A stretch of 64,000 nucleotides of DNA from Actinomycetes bacterium (GTDB lineage Bacteria; Actinomycetota; Thermoleophilia; BMS3ABIN01), in the NCBI GenBank assembly GCA_021791195.1, contig JAJYXB010000018.1, positions 1-64,000 on the forward strand, given 5' to 3'. This document shows, one piece after another, positions 1 through 9,723 of this stretch (positions are counted from its first letter, which is position 1; every line of letters begins with the position of its first letter). Position numbers and translations under genes: made by a program. The notes under the pieces were generated by a model that saw only the letters and a program-made list of their open reading frames with translations, was not told the origin of the DNA and searched no databases.

Positions 1-31
1 CAGTGCGGGTTTAAGCCGGGATACCCCATGT

Positions 32-40
32 GCTATAATG
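32..40 (+). promoter_or_regulatory. Extended -10 promoter upstream of clpC
   Basis: TGC followed by a perfect TATAAT hexamer (35-40) makes an extended -10 element. No good -35 is visible, as expected for extended -10 promoters. It would start an RNA with a leader of about 475 nt before clpC. The same TGC-TATAAT string occurs at 22016-22024. Confidence 0.5.
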
Positions 41-522
41 GAACAGCTGATCCGGGGGAGAGTTGCATCTAGTATGAGAGCGGCGGCGACAGGCCGCATC
101 ACTGTAAACCACGCATTTTTCCCCAGCCGCGACGTAGCCGGCGCTTGCCAGGCGCCGGCGGCCGGTAATCCCAGGCAGGAGCCGGTCTCTGCGGCGAAGA
201 TCAGGTCACTCCTCTCTTACAGAGAACTATTACTGGCAACCGGATAAAGAAAAGAGGGGGATTGCTCAAGCCGGAGCCGGGCGCGGCCGATTGGCCACAG
301 GAAAGGAAAAGCGCGGGCGGCTGGCGAACGAGTTTCTCAGGCCCGCCGGGCGCCTCGAACGAGGCGGCAGCAACCAGGCGGGCGGCGCTTTTAGGGCACC
401 GGCTAAATAACCGGCATCCGTGGCTAATGCTCATGGAGCCGCCGTTTCGAGCCTCATTTGCCCGGGAAAGAACATTTTGAGGCGTTTGGCCGGGGCGGAC
501 CCCACAGGAAAAGGTGAGATAA
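41..522 (+). other. Long untranslated leader of clpC
   Basis: About 480 bases lie between the putative promoter and the clpC start with no credible coding sequence; the short open frames here lack ribosome sites and family resemblance. The stretch is GC-rich with several possible stems. I could not match it to a known riboswitch, a T-box, tmRNA, 6S or RNase P RNA, and I see no CtsR or CIRCE operator. The clpC ribosome site is the AGGAAAAGGTGAG segment just before 523. Confidence 0.4.
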
Positions 523-3033
523 ATGTTTGAACGATTCACCGAAAGGGCGCGGCAGGTAGTTGTCCTGGCCCAGGAAGAGGCCAGGGGACTCAAACACAAT
601 TACATCGGCACGGAGCACCTGCTCCTCGGCCTCCTTCGCGAAGAGGAAGGCATCGCGGCGCAGGTACTTATCACTCTTGAAGTCACACTTGACGAGGTGC
701 GCATCCAGGTGGCCCAGATCGTGGGCACGGGTGACGAGGCGGCTGCCGGCCAGATCCCGTTCACGCCGCGCGCGAAGAAGGTGCTGGAGCTGGCGCTGCG
801 CGAAGCCCTTTCACTGGGACACAACTACATCGGCACCGAGCACATCCTGCTCGGGCTCATCAAGGAGAACGAGGGCGTGGCTGCCCGCATCCTGCTCGAG
901 TTCGACGCTGACTCCGAAAAAATCCGCAACGAGATCATGCGCAAGCTGACCGGCTCGGCGCGCCGCACGCCGGTGCCGCAGAGCGAGCAGAAAAAGCGTA
1001 TCAAGCTGCTGGACCAGTTCGGCCGCAACCTGACCAAACTGGCTGCTGAGGGCAAGCTCGACCCGGTGGTCGGGCGCGAGACCGAGATCGAGCGCGTGAT
1101 GCAGATCCTCTCGCGGCGCACCAAGAACAACCCGGTGCTGATCGGCGAGCCCGGCGTGGGCAAGACCGCCGTCGTCGAGGGCCTGGCGCAGCGCATCTCC
1201 CACAACGATGTCCCCGAACTGCTGAAGGGCAAGCAGATCTATACGCTGGACCTGGCCGCGCTGGTGGCCGGCTCCAAGTACCGCGGCGAGTTCGAGGAAC
1301 GCCTGAAGAAGGTCATGAAAGAGATATACGAGCACGGCGAGATCATCCTCTTCGTTGATGAGTTGCACAATCTTGTTGGCGCCGGCGCCGCTGAAGGCGC
1401 TATCGACGCCGCCAGCATCCTCAAACCGGCGCTGGCCCGCGGCGAGCTGCAGACGATCGGCGCCACCACGCTGGAGGAATATCGCAGGTATGTCGAAAAG
1501 GACGCCGCGCTGGAGCGCCGCTTCCAGCAGATCCGCGTCGAGGAGCCCAGCGAGGAAGAGACTGTCGAGGTGCTCAAGGGGCTGCGCGACCGCTACGAGG
1601 CGCACCACCGGATCAAGATCACCGACGAGGCGCTCAAGGCAGCCGCGCGTCTGGCGGCGCGCTATATCTCCGACCGTTTCCTGCCGGACAAGGCCATCGA
1701 TGTCATCGATGAGGCTTCGTCGCGGATGCGCATCAAGACGATGACGGCGCCGCCGCAGTACCGCGAGCTCGAGGCTGAGATCGAGACCGTGCGCAAGGAA
1801 AAGGAAGCCGCCATCGAGGCGCAGGAGTTCGAAAAGGCGGCCAACCTGCGGGACAAGGAGCGCAAGCTTTCCAGCAGGAAGCGGGAGCTTGCCGAGGAGT
1901 GGAAGAACGACGAGGGCCGCGAGGTCGTCGCCATCGGCGAGGAAGAGATCGCCGACATCGTTTCCATGTGGACCGGCATCCCCGTGTTCAAGCTCACCGA
2001 GGGCGAATCGCAGAAGCTGCTGCGGATGGAAGGCGAGCTGCACAAGCGCGTTATCGGCCAGGATCCGGCCGTGGAGGCCGTATCGCGGGCGATCCGCCGG
2101 GCGCGGGCGGGGATCAAGGACCCGCGACGTCCCACCGGCTCGTTCATCTTCCTCGGCCCTTCGGGCGTGGGCAAGACGGAGCTGGCGCGGGCGCTGGCGG
2201 AATTCCTCTTCGGCGATGAGGATGCGCTGCTTCAGGTTGACATGTCAGAATATATGGAAAAACACTCCGTCTCCCGGCTGGTCGGTTCGCCGCCGGGCTA
2301 TGTCGGCTATGAAGAGGGCGGACAGCTCTCCGAGGCAGTGCGCCGCCGGCCTTATTCGGTGGTGCTGCTGGACGAAATCGAGAAGGCGCATCCGGATGTT
2401 TTCAATATCCTGCTGCAGATCCTCGAGGACGGCCGGCTGACCGACGCCCAGGGGCGCACGGTTGACTTTCGTAACACAATTGTTATAATGACATCTAACA
2501 TCGGGGCCAAGACCATCTCCAAGGGCGCACCGCTCGGGTTCGCGCACGAAGAGGAGGCGGGCATGTCCCACGATGAGATGAAAACGCGCATCACCGGCGA
2601 ACTGAAGAAGACCTTCCGGCCCGAGTTTCTCAACCGGGTGGACGAGGTAATCGTCTTCCACAAGCTCAGCCGCGACGACATCAAGCAGATCGTCGACCTG
2701 ATGATCAACCGGGTCGGCAGGCAGATGCAAGAACGCGAGGTGGCGATCAAGCTCTCCGAACCCGCCAAGGAGCTGCTGGCGGAGAAGGGCTATGAGCCCA
2801 GCCTCGGGGCGCGGCCGCTCAGGCGCGCCATCCAGCAATACGTGGAGGATCTGCTGGCCGACGAGGTGCTGTCCGGCGCGGTGCCGAGCGGTTCGACCGT
2901 GCTGGTGGACCGCAAGGCGGACAACACATTTCTGAAGCTGCTGCCGAAGGAGCGCAAGTCACGCAAGGATCTGATCCATGCGGCGAGCGACAGGCCCGAA
3001 GGGCCGGCGTCCACCGATGGCGAAGGTTCATAG
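523..3033 (+). CDS. clpC: ATP-dependent Clp protease ATPase subunit ClpC
   Basis: HSP100 unfoldase that feeds proteins into the ClpP protease in the cytoplasm. The 836 residues show two N-terminal Clp repeats (about 2-145), a first AAA+ module with Walker A GEPGVGKT near residue 208, a UVR-type coiled segment near 431 ([12 protein letters not shown]) and a second AAA+ module with Walker A GPSGVGKT near 545. The UVR segment and two-repeat N-domain identify ClpC rather than ClpA or ClpB. Length is normal for ClpC, plus a short basic/acidic tail. No ctsR or mcsAB precede it. The gene overlaps radA by 17 bases, so the two are probably co-transcribed and coupled. Confidence 0.97.
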   Translation: MFERFTERARQVVVLAQEEARGLKHNYIGTEHLLLGLLREEEGIAAQVLITLEVTLDEVRIQVAQIVGTGDEAAAGQIPFTPRAKKVLELALREALSLGHNYIGTEHILLGLIKENEGVAARILLEFDADSEKIRNEIMRKLTGSARRTPVPQSEQKKRIKLLDQFGRNLTKLAAEGKLDPVVGRETEIERVMQILSRRTKNNPVLIGEPGVGKTAVVEGLAQRISHNDVPELLKGKQIYTLDLAALVAGSKYRGEFEERLKKVMKEIYEHGEIILFVDELHNLVGAGAAEGAIDAASILKPALARGELQTIGATTLEEYRRYVEKDAALERRFQQIRVEEPSEEETVEVLKGLRDRYEAHHRIKITDEALKAAARLAARYISDRFLPDKAIDVIDEASSRMRIKTMTAPPQYRELEAEIETVRKEKEAAIEAQEFEKAANLRDKERKLSSRKRELAEEWKNDEGREVVAIGEEEIADIVSMWTGIPVFKLTEGESQKLLRMEGELHKRVIGQDPAVEAVSRAIRRARAGIKDPRRPTGSFIFLGPSGVGKTELARALAEFLFGDEDALLQVDMSEYMEKHSVSRLVGSPPGYVGYEEGGQLSEAVRRRPYSVVLLDEIEKAHPDVFNILLQILEDGRLTDAQGRTVDFRNTIVIMTSNIGAKTISKGAPLGFAHEEEAGMSHDEMKTRITGELKKTFRPEFLNRVDEVIVFHKLSRDDIKQIVDLMINRVGRQMQEREVAIKLSEPAKELLAEKGYEPSLGARPLRRAIQQYVEDLLADEVLSGAVPSGSTVLVDRKADNTFLKLLPKERKSRKDLIHAASDRPEGPASTDGEGS

Positions 3034-4360
3034 CCTTTACACCTGCGGCCAGTGCGGCCATGAGGCGCACAAGTGGCTGGGGCGCTGCCCCGGCTGCGGC
3101 GCCTGGAACAGCTTCATAGAGGAACGCTTCGAGGGCCGGCCCGCAAGTCCGGCCCGTATTCACGGCGCGGAGCCCACGCGCCTGGCGGATGTGGAAGTGA
3201 CGGCGGCGACCCGGGTGAAGACGCGCATCTCCGAACTGGACCGGGTGCTGGGCGGCGGCGTCGTCCCCGGCTCTCTGGTTCTGGTAGGCGGCGAACCAGG
3301 CATCGGCAAGAGCACGCTGCTTTTGCAGGTATTGGGAAATCTTTGCTGTGACCACCGGGTGCTACTCGTCTCAGGCGAGGAATCGGCGGCGCAGGTGAAG
3401 CTGCGGGCCGATCGCCTGCTGCAGGACCTGGGTGCGGTCGAGGTGCTGGTGGAGACCGATATGGACGCGGTGCTGGCGGCGATCAAAAAGTCGCGGCCGG
3501 AGTTAGTGGTCGTCGACTCGGTGCAGACGCTTTACAGCAGCGAGATCGGCTCGGTGCCCGGCTCGGTCAGCCAGGTGCGCGAGGTGGCGGGTCGTTTCAT
3601 GCGGCTGGCCAAGGAGGATGGCATCTCTGTCTTCCTGGTGGGCCACGTCACCAAGGAAGGCGCCCTGGCGGGGCCGCGGGTGCTGGAGCATATGGTTGAT
3701 ACGGTGCTTCAGTTTGAGGGAGACCGCAACCTGACCTACCGGGTGCTGCGGTCGATCAAGAACCGGTTCGGCTCGACCAACGAGATCGGCGTGTTCGAGA
3801 TGAAGGAAGCGGGGCTGGAGACGGTTGACGATCCGTCCGCCCTGTTTCTGGAGGATGGCGCCCGCAGCTGCGGATCGGCCATCCTGGCGGCGCTGGAAGG
3901 CAGCCGCTCGCTGCTGATCGAGGTGCAGGCGCTGGTCGCCGGCAGCGGCCTGGCTTATCCCAAGCTGGTCGGGACCGGCATCGACCGTGGCCGGCTGGCG
4001 ATGATCGTGGCGGTGCTGAGCCGCCGGGCCGGACTGAATCTAGCCGGCAGCGACGTGTTTGTCAATGTCGCCGGCGGTGTCCGGGTCGAAGAGCCTGCGG
4101 CCGATCTGGCGGTGGCGCTGGCGATCGCTTCGGCGCATCGCGACTCGCCGCTGAAAGGCAAGACCGCCTGTTTCGGCGAGTTGAGCCTCACCGGGGATCT
4201 GAGATTTTGCATCGGGGCCGAGCGGCGCCTGGACGAGGCCGCCAAGATGGGCATCGAGGCGGTGGTGCTGCCTCACAAGAACGCCGGTTCGCTGAGCGTG
4301 CCGGGCGTGGAGGTGCTGGCGGCGGGCAATCTGTCCGCGGCGCTGGCGCAGGTTTTTTAG
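3017..4360 (+). CDS. radA: DNA repair protein RadA
   Basis: RecA-like branch-migration ATPase of recombinational repair, 447 residues. It has an N-terminal zinc finger (CGQC and CPGC near 10-27), Walker [11 protein letters not shown] near 92, the RadA signature KNRFG at about 248-252 and a C-terminal Lon-protease-like domain (about 270-447). I chose the ATG at 3017 because the zinc finger starts immediately afterwards; the in-frame ATG at 2978 adds 13 residues unlike the family. The start lies inside the end of clpC. radA-disA adjacency is conserved and fits RadA's role in restraining DisA at repair sites. Confidence 0.96.
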   Translation: MAKVHSLYTCGQCGHEAHKWLGRCPGCGAWNSFIEERFEGRPASPARIHGAEPTRLADVEVTAATRVKTRISELDRVLGGGVVPGSLVLVGGEPGIGKSTLLLQVLGNLCCDHRVLLVSGEESAAQVKLRADRLLQDLGAVEVLVETDMDAVLAAIKKSRPELVVVDSVQTLYSSEIGSVPGSVSQVREVAGRFMRLAKEDGISVFLVGHVTKEGALAGPRVLEHMVDTVLQFEGDRNLTYRVLRSIKNRFGSTNEIGVFEMKEAGLETVDDPSALFLEDGARSCGSAILAALEGSRSLLIEVQALVAGSGLAYPKLVGTGIDRGRLAMIVAVLSRRAGLNLAGSDVFVNVAGGVRVEEPAADLAVALAIASAHRDSPLKGKTACFGELSLTGDLRFCIGAERRLDEAAKMGIEAVVLPHKNAGSLSVPGVEVLAAGNLSAALAQVF

Positions 4361-4508
4361 CGTTGATCAGGCGGGATGCGCTATTGAAGGGTCCGATGGT
4401 TTGGACGCGCTCCAGCCGGGAATGGTGATATCACCGGTTTTTGCAGGTGGATTTTGGGTCGCTGACCGGTGACGGCGGCTCCGGAACAAATCCTGGGTTA
4501 GGAGACCT

Positions 4509-5600
4509 ATGGTTGATGCCAGAGGCGAGCAGAAGCTGGTCAACAGGCTGGTGGAAGCTTTGCACATGGTGGCGCCCGGCACGCCCTTACGGGACGCGCT
4601 CGACAACATCATCCGCGCCAAGACCGGTTCTTTGATAGTCCTGGGCGACGTCAGGAAGATTTCGTTTCTGTTCTCGGGCGGCATCCGGCTGGATACGGAG
4701 TTTGCGCCCAACATGCTGTACGAGCTGGCCAAGATGGACGGGGCCATCATCCTCAACCGTCAGGCCACCCGCATCCACCGGGCCAACGTGCAGCTCATGC
4801 CCGACCCGAAAATCGAATCCGTGGAGACGGGGACGCGGCACCGCACCGCCGAGCGCGTTGCCAAGCAGACCGGCGCGCTGGCCATATCGATATCGCAGGC
4901 CAGGGATCTGGTCAGCATCTACGTCGACGACGCCAAGTACGTGCTCACCGACATCAGGGTGCTGCTGGCAAAGGCGGATCAGGCGCTGCAGACGCTGGAG
5001 AAGTACCGGTTACGCTTCGACCAGGTGGCGGACAACCTCACCTCGCTGGAATTCGAGGACGCGGTTACGCTGCATGATGTCATCGGGGCGCTGCAGCGGG
5101 CGGAGATGGTCGCCCGTGTCGCGGCCGAGATCGAGCATTACCTGATCGAGCTGGGCGCGGAAGGGCGTCTGATCGAGATGCAGCTGGAGGAGCTGATGAC
5201 CGGCGTTTCCCGCGACCGCGACGCGCTCATCCGCGATTACGCGCCGCCGCGCGGGCCGCAGCCGCAGCAGGTCGAGGGAAAGGTCTGCATGCTGTCCGCT
5301 GACGAGCTGTTCGAGGCGGACATCATTTCCAAAATATTAGGTTTCAGGAAGAAGGTCAAACCTTCGGAGATGCAGCTTTCGCCGCGGGGGTACCGCATCC
5401 TCTCCAAGGTGCCGCGCCTGCCGGCCACGGTGATCGAAAAGATCGTGGCGCGCTACGGCAGCCTGAAAGCTGTGCTGCTGGCCGATGAGGAAGACCTGGT
5501 GAAGATAGAAAGCATCGGCCGGGTGCGCGCCCGCGAGATCGTGGAGGGGCTGGCGCAGCTGCGGGAGCTGTCGCTGGCGGAGAAGTACAGTTTTCGTTAG
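4509..5600 (+). CDS. disA: DNA integrity scanning diadenylate cyclase DisA
   Basis: Makes cyclic di-AMP from two ATP and senses branched DNA. The 363 residues have the DAC domain in the first 140, with the DGA motif (in DGAIIL) and the RHR motif (in GTRHRTAE) that bind and cyclise ATP. A helical spine follows, then a helix-hairpin-helix DNA-binding tail (SIGRVRAREI region). Length matches Bacillus DisA. The ATG at 4509 follows a TTAGGAG ribosome site. It sits between radA and carD with a 148-base gap upstream, so it may have its own promoter. Confidence 0.97.
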   Translation: MVDARGEQKLVNRLVEALHMVAPGTPLRDALDNIIRAKTGSLIVLGDVRKISFLFSGGIRLDTEFAPNMLYELAKMDGAIILNRQATRIHRANVQLMPDPKIESVETGTRHRTAERVAKQTGALAISISQARDLVSIYVDDAKYVLTDIRVLLAKADQALQTLEKYRLRFDQVADNLTSLEFEDAVTLHDVIGALQRAEMVARVAAEIEHYLIELGAEGRLIEMQLEELMTGVSRDRDALIRDYAPPRGPQPQQVEGKVCMLSADELFEADIISKILGFRKKVKPSEMQLSPRGYRILSKVPRLPATVIEKIVARYGSLKAVLLADEEDLVKIESIGRVRAREIVEGLAQLRELSLAEKYSFR

Positions 5601-5702
5601 CGGCTGCCGGTGAGGCAGGAAAGCCGCCGGCGGGCACAAGTGTTTGTTTGTTTTGCCTGTGTGGCACAACTGTTCAGGTTTGTTACGAAAGGAGGCGAAG
5701 CA

Positions 5703-6224
5703 TTGACGTACGAAGTAGGCGATAAGGTGGTTTATCCCCACCATGGAGCCGGCACGGTTGTCAAAAAGGAAAAGCGCGAAGTGTTGGGCAGCAAGCGCGA
5801 GTACCTGACAATCCAGATTTTGCACAATGATATGACTGTGCTCGTGCCGGTAGACAGCGCCGACAAGGCCGGCCTGCGCAAGGTGATCGCCACGCGTGAC
5901 GTGAACGAGGTGATCGCCGTGTTGCGCCAGGACGAGACGCAGATGCCTAAAAACTGGAATCGCCGGTTCAAGCACAACCGGGAGAAGATCAAGACCGGTG
6001 ACATCTTCGAGCTGGCCGAGGTGGTGCGCAACCTCTCCATCCGCGAATCGGAAAAAGGGCTGTCAACCGGTGAGAAACAGATGTTCAACCGGGCCAAGAA
6101 GATTCTTGCCAGCGAGCTGATGTACGCGCGCGGCATGGCTGAGGGCGAAGCCGATAAATTCCTCGACGGAGTGTTGAAGGAGCTGAAGCCGGCCGCCGCC
6201 ACCCGCAGGATGGACGACGACTAG
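5703..6224 (+). CDS. carD: CarD family transcriptional regulator
   Basis: Global regulator that binds the RNA polymerase beta subunit and stabilises open complexes, mainly at rRNA and housekeeping promoters. The Tudor-like RNAP-interaction domain is at residues 1-60 (YEVGDKVVYPHHGAG), followed by a helical DNA-binding domain. I place the start at TTG 5703 because a strong AAAGGAGG site (5688-5695) lies seven bases upstream and the family begins right there; the in-frame ATG at 5610 would add 31 unrelated residues. Product is 173 residues. A terminator follows at 6297. Confidence 0.93.
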   Translation: MTYEVGDKVVYPHHGAGTVVKKEKREVLGSKREYLTIQILHNDMTVLVPVDSADKAGLRKVIATRDVNEVIAVLRQDETQMPKNWNRRFKHNREKIKTGDIFELAEVVRNLSIRESEKGLSTGEKQMFNRAKKILASELMYARGMAEGEADKFLDGVLKELKPAAATRRMDDD

Positions 6225-6296
6225 GGATGACCTCGGGAAGCGGCCGCGGCCATGACCGCCGTGCCGATTCAGGCCTGAGAATTTTTTTTATCGTAT

Positions 6297-6325
6297 CCCG
6301 CCGGCTGCCGCCGGCGGGTTTGCTG
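6297..6325 (+). terminator. Intrinsic terminator after carD
   Basis: A nine-base-pair GC-rich stem (6297-6305 with 6310-6318, loop TGCC) is followed by a T-rich stretch. It closes the clpC-radA-disA-carD unit. Confidence 0.7.
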
Positions 6326-6336
6326 TTTTCCACATC

Positions 6337-6547
6337 GGGGACGTTCCTTTCCTAACGTTCCTGATTTCAATACGGGAAAAAGACATCGGATAATAATCCG
6401 GAGTAAACCCCCGGCTCTGCCGGGGGGCTCCCGGAGTTTGACGTTTCCGGGAATACAGGAAAACCTGCCGCGCCGTGAACCGCTCAAAGTTTACGGCAAA
6501 GGAGGTTATCCGTGAAAAATTAGGATCGTTAGGAAAGGAACGTCCCC
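6337..6547 (+). repeat. 211-bp element with perfect 21-bp inverted ends abutting ispD
   Basis: Bases 6337-6357 are the exact reverse complement of 6527-6547. The right arm ends one base before the ispD ATG and contains its AGGAAAGG ribosome site. The interior holds an IS200-type left end (6403-6510). In RNA the two arms would pair into a 21-bp stem hiding the ispD ribosome site. The structure resembles a non-autonomous mobile or REP-like element. Confidence 0.8.
6403..6510 (+). mobile_element. Relic left end of an IS200-family element
   Basis: This stretch is closely similar to the left end of the IS200 element at 31676-31780: the same 19-base hairpin (6408-6426, identical to 31681-31699), the same TTTGACGTTTCCGGGA segment, and the same CCGTGAACCGCTCAAAG block followed by an AAAGGAG site. 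Only a GTG AAA AAT TAG remnant follows where the transposase would begin. No right end is present. Confidence 0.75.
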
Positions 6548-7240
6548 ATGCATTTAGCCGTCATCATCGCCGCGGGCGGCACCGGCACGCGCATGCGGCT
6601 GGGCCGCTCCAAGCAGCTGGCTGAGCTGGCCGGCCGGCCGGTGCTGGCACATACGCTTGCCATCTTCGAAAGCCATGCCGGCGTCAGCGAGATCGTCGTG
6701 GCTATCGACTCCGGCGACACCGGGCGCTGCGAAGAAGTTGTAGAGCGGTTTGGTTTTGCCAAAGTAAGCGCGGTAGTAGCCGGCGCCGGCAGCCGCGCCG
6801 GCAGCGTGAAAAACGCGCTGGCGGCGCTCGGCCCGGCAGCAGACACCGTTGCCGTCCACGATGGCGCCCGGCCGCTGTTTCCAGGCGAGTTGCTGGCGGC
6901 AGGACTGGGGGAGCTGGGCGGCGAATCCATTGACGGCGTTGTCTTCGGTGTGCCGGTGATCGACACCATCAAGGAGGTCGACGCCGCGGGCGCCGTGCGC
7001 GCCACACCCGACCGTAGCCGGTTATGGCTGGCGCAGACGCCCCAGATCTTCCGGCGGCAGGTGCTGGAGCGGGCCTACGCGCAGCCGCCTGAAGTGCTGG
7101 CGGGGGCCACCGATGACGCGCAGCTGGTGGAGCTGGCTGGCGGCCATGTCAGGATGGTGCTGGGCAGCCACCGGAACATCAAGTTGACAACGCCGACGGA
7201 TATGATTGTCGCCGAGGCAATTTTGGGACCGCGGCCGTGA
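6548..7240 (+). CDS. ispD: 2-C-methyl-D-erythritol 4-phosphate cytidylyltransferase
   Basis: Third step of the MEP isoprenoid pathway: joins CTP and MEP to form CDP-ME. The 230 residues begin with the nucleotidyltransferase loop IIAAGGTGTRM and contain VHDGARP and a conserved ALAQTPQ-like segment (WLAQTPQIF). Length is typical. The start ATG 6548 is fixed by the N-terminal motif. Its ribosome site lies in the right arm of the inverted-repeat element upstream, so expression may depend on that structure. ispF follows 58 bases downstream. Confidence 0.96.
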   Translation: MHLAVIIAAGGTGTRMRLGRSKQLAELAGRPVLAHTLAIFESHAGVSEIVVAIDSGDTGRCEEVVERFGFAKVSAVVAGAGSRAGSVKNALAALGPAADTVAVHDGARPLFPGELLAAGLGELGGESIDGVVFGVPVIDTIKEVDAAGAVRATPDRSRLWLAQTPQIFRRQVLERAYAQPPEVLAGATDDAQLVELAGGHVRMVLGSHRNIKLTTPTDMIVAEAILGPRP

Positions 7241-7298
7241 TCTGGCGTCCGGCGGTAGCACCAGAAGGCAGGATAAATCTCTCAGGGAAGAGCAGGTG

Positions 7299-7781
7299 AT
7301 GAGGAGCAGAATCGGCATCGGCTTTGACGCGCATGCATTCACGGAAGGGCGTCCGCTCGTGCTTGGCGGTGTGACGATCGAGCACCCGCTGGGTCTGGCA
7401 GGCCACTCGGATGCGGACGTGCTCTCTCACGCAGTGGCCGATTCGCTGCTAGGCGCAGCCGGCTTGGAGGATATCGGCCACTACTTTCCCGACACGGATC
7501 CGGCGTACAGGGACATCTCCAGCCTCAGGATCCTGGAGCGGGTCAGGGAGCTGATCACCGCCGCCGGATGCAGGATAGGCAACGTCGACGCCGTACTGGT
7601 TCTGGAAGCCCCCCGGATCGCACCGCATCGGCACCGCATGCGCGCGGCTGTCGCGGCGGCGCTGGCGATGCCGGAGGCTGACGTCTCGCTGCGCGCCACT
7701 ACCACAGAGATGATGGGGTTCGCCGGCCGGGGAGAGGGTATCGCGGCCATGGCGGTGTCTCTGTTAGAATCGGATAGTTGA
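7299..7781 (+). CDS. ispF: 2-C-methyl-D-erythritol 2,4-cyclodiphosphate synthase
   Basis: Fifth step of the MEP pathway: cyclises CDP-ME 2-phosphate with loss of CMP. The 160 residues carry the metal-binding GFDAHAF start (D and H ligands) and the LAGHSDADVLSHA motif. The ATG at 7299 is chosen because the family starts RIGIGFD; the in-frame ATG at 7206 lies inside ispD and adds 31 foreign residues. A GAGCAGGTG ribosome site precedes it. It pairs with ispD; the intervening-step enzyme IspE is not in this window. Confidence 0.96.
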   Translation: MRSRIGIGFDAHAFTEGRPLVLGGVTIEHPLGLAGHSDADVLSHAVADSLLGAAGLEDIGHYFPDTDPAYRDISSLRILERVRELITAAGCRIGNVDAVLVLEAPRIAPHRHRMRAAVAAALAMPEADVSLRATTTEMMGFAGRGEGIAAMAVSLLESDS

Positions 7782-7815
7782 GGGAATCAGGACAGTAAGA
7801 GCAGGAGAAATGATA

Positions 7816-8163
7816 ATGTACGCAATCAATTTTTATTCGCACTTCTATGACGATCAGCTCAAGAACCGGCGCAAGACTGCGACAGTGCGGCTGGGCGACA
7901 AAAGCCACAAATACCGGAAGGGTCAGCTGGTCTGGATCACAATTGGCCGCAAGTACGGGCCGCGGCAGAAGCTGTTTACCGCCATCATCGACAGCGTCGA
8001 GGTGAAGCCGATCGACGACCTCAGTCCCCGCGACATCGAGCGGGAGAATCCGGAATTCCGGCGCGTGGACGAGGTCATCCACCTGCTGGGCCAGATTTAC
8101 AACCGGCCGGTGACGCTGCAGGATACCGTTACGGTGGTTCATTTTTCGGATGTCACAGAATAA
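7816..8163 (+). CDS. ASCH domain protein
   Basis: Small (115 residues) predicted RNA-binding ASCH-type protein. The pattern is a beta-rich core with basic residues (NRRKTATVRLG), a YRKGQLVWITIG strand, then an EVKPIDDLSPRDIE segment and a histidine near the end. The ASCH fold is related to PUA; its role here is unknown. Of the two ATG codons (7810, 7816), the second has proper spacing to AGGAG at 7803-7807. It sits between ispF and gltX with short gaps, suggesting co-transcription. Confidence 0.7.
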   Translation: MYAINFYSHFYDDQLKNRRKTATVRLGDKSHKYRKGQLVWITIGRKYGPRQKLFTAIIDSVEVKPIDDLSPRDIERENPEFRRVDEVIHLLGQIYNRPVTLQDTVTVVHFSDVTE

Positions 8164-8190
8164 TCACCGGCGCAGTCTGGTCCTGCCATC

Positions 8191-9723
8191 ATGAACCTGT
8201 CCCTGGTCCCCCGGCCCGTCAGGGTGCGTTTCGCGCCCAGCCCCACCGGCACGCTGCACATCGGCTCCGCCCGGACGGCGCTCTACAACTATCTCTACGC
8301 CCGCCACCAGGAAGGCAGTTTCATCCTGCGGATCGAAGATACCGACGCGGCGCGCTCGACATCCGCTTTCGAGCAGTCCATCCTGAAGGATCTGGCCTGG
8401 CTGGGTCTGGACTGGGACGAAGGGCCTGACCGCGGGGGCGACTGTGGACCCTATCGCCAGAGTGAGCGCGTCCAGGCCGGCATCTACTCGCAGGCCGCCG
8501 GGAGGCTGCTGGACGAGAGGAAGGCATACCGCTGTTTCTGCAGCCAGGAGCGGCTCGAGCAGCTGAAACAGGAATGCCTCGACCGGGGGGAGATGCCCAA
8601 ATACGACCGGCGCTGCGCCGGGCTTTCGCCCGATGAGGCGCAGGCAAAACTGGCCGCCGGTGAGCCGGCCACGATCCGCTTCCGCGTGCCAGAAACCGAG
8701 ATCGTGGTCAATGACCTGATCCACGGCCATACGAAATTTTCCTCGGACGTGCTGGGTGACTTCATCATCATCCGTTCCGACGGCGGCGTGGCTTACAACT
8801 TCGCCGTCGTGGTGGATGACATCCAGATGGCTATCAGCCACGTGATCCGGGGCGAGGACCATCTCACCAACACCGCCCGCCAGCTGCTGGTCTTCCGGGC
8901 CCTGGGGCAGGAGCCGCCGGTCTACGCCCACCATTCGCTGATCCTGGGGCCGGACGGCGGCAAACTCTCCAAGCGTCATGGCGCCACTTCCGTGGGCGAG
9001 TTCCGGCAGGCGGGCTACCTGCCGGAGGCGATCATCAATTATCTGGCGCTGCTTTCATGGAAGCCGTCAGGCGACCAGGAGAACCTCTCCAGGTCGGAGA
9101 TGGTGCGCGATTTCGAGATCTACCGCGTTTCCCGCAGCCCCGCCATTTTTGATATCCAGAAACTCAACTGGCTCAACGGCCTGCACATCCGCGATCTGGA
9201 CCGGGAAGCCTTTCACGCAGCCATCGGCCCTTTCCGCAACCAGGCGGCCGCCGGGGCCACCGGGGCCCAGTTGGCCGTGGCCGAGAAGGCGATCCAGACC
9301 TCGCTGGTGACGCTGGCGGAGACGGAGGCGCGGCTGAAGGAATTCTTCGATGACTACAACATCGAAGCGGCGGAAGATTTCGCCGAGCTGCTGGAGCCGC
9401 AGTCGCTGCGCGTACTTGAGCTGGCGGTCGCAGAGCTGGCCGGGCTCAGCACCGACCAGGGCTTCGCGGTCACCGAAGTGGAACCGCAGATCGCCGCGGC
9501 CCGGGAGCTGGTGGCCAGGCTGAAACTCAAATGCCGCGAGGGGCAGATCCCCGCCAAACGCATGTACCGGACGCTGCGCATCGCGCTCACCGGACGTTCC
9601 TCCGGCCCGGAGCTGCCGTTCCTGCTGGCGGGGCTGGCGCGCGACACCGTGCGCCTCCGGCTGACGCGGGCGCACAGCTATATTGCTGCCCGGCTGGCTG
9701 AAAAGACGGAGCCTGGCGGATGA
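8191..9723 (+). CDS. gltX: Glutamyl-tRNA synthetase
   Basis: Class I aminoacyl-tRNA synthetase charging tRNA-Glu (possibly also tRNA-Gln, then amidated). The 510 residues contain the HIGH-type TGTLHIGSART, the zinc-binding-region cysteines (CFC...C) and the KMSKS-type KLSKRHG. The C-terminal anticodon-binding region is helical. The stop overlaps the cysS start by four bases (ATGA at 9720), which implies translational coupling. Confidence 0.97.
   Translation: MNLSLVPRPVRVRFAPSPTGTLHIGSARTALYNYLYARHQEGSFILRIEDTDAARSTSAFEQSILKDLAWLGLDWDEGPDRGGDCGPYRQSERVQAGIYSQAAGRLLDERKAYRCFCSQERLEQLKQECLDRGEMPKYDRRCAGLSPDEAQAKLAAGEPATIRFRVPETEIVVNDLIHGHTKFSSDVLGDFIIIRSDGGVAYNFAVVVDDIQMAISHVIRGEDHLTNTARQLLVFRALGQEPPVYAHHSLILGPDGGKLSKRHGATSVGEFRQAGYLPEAIINYLALLSWKPSGDQENLSRSEMVRDFEIYRVSRSPAIFDIQKLNWLNGLHIRDLDREAFHAAIGPFRNQAAAGATGAQLAVAEKAIQTSLVTLAETEARLKEFFDDYNIEAAEDFAELLEPQSLRVLELAVAELAGLSTDQGFAVTEVEPQIAAARELVARLKLKCREGQIPAKRMYRTLRIALTGRSSGPELPFLLAGLARDTVRLRLTRAHSYIAARLAEKTEPGG

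Noticed and set aside
41-522. T-box, glycine riboswitch or CtsR operator in the clpC leader
   Set aside because: The T-box GGTGGNACC element, the paired glycine aptamer pattern and CtsR heptads are all missing; only loose GGGGAGAG similarity was seen.
5610-5702. N-terminal extension of CarD from ATG 5610
   Set aside because: The extension has no CarD similarity and no ribosome site, whereas TTG 5703 follows AAAGGAGG.
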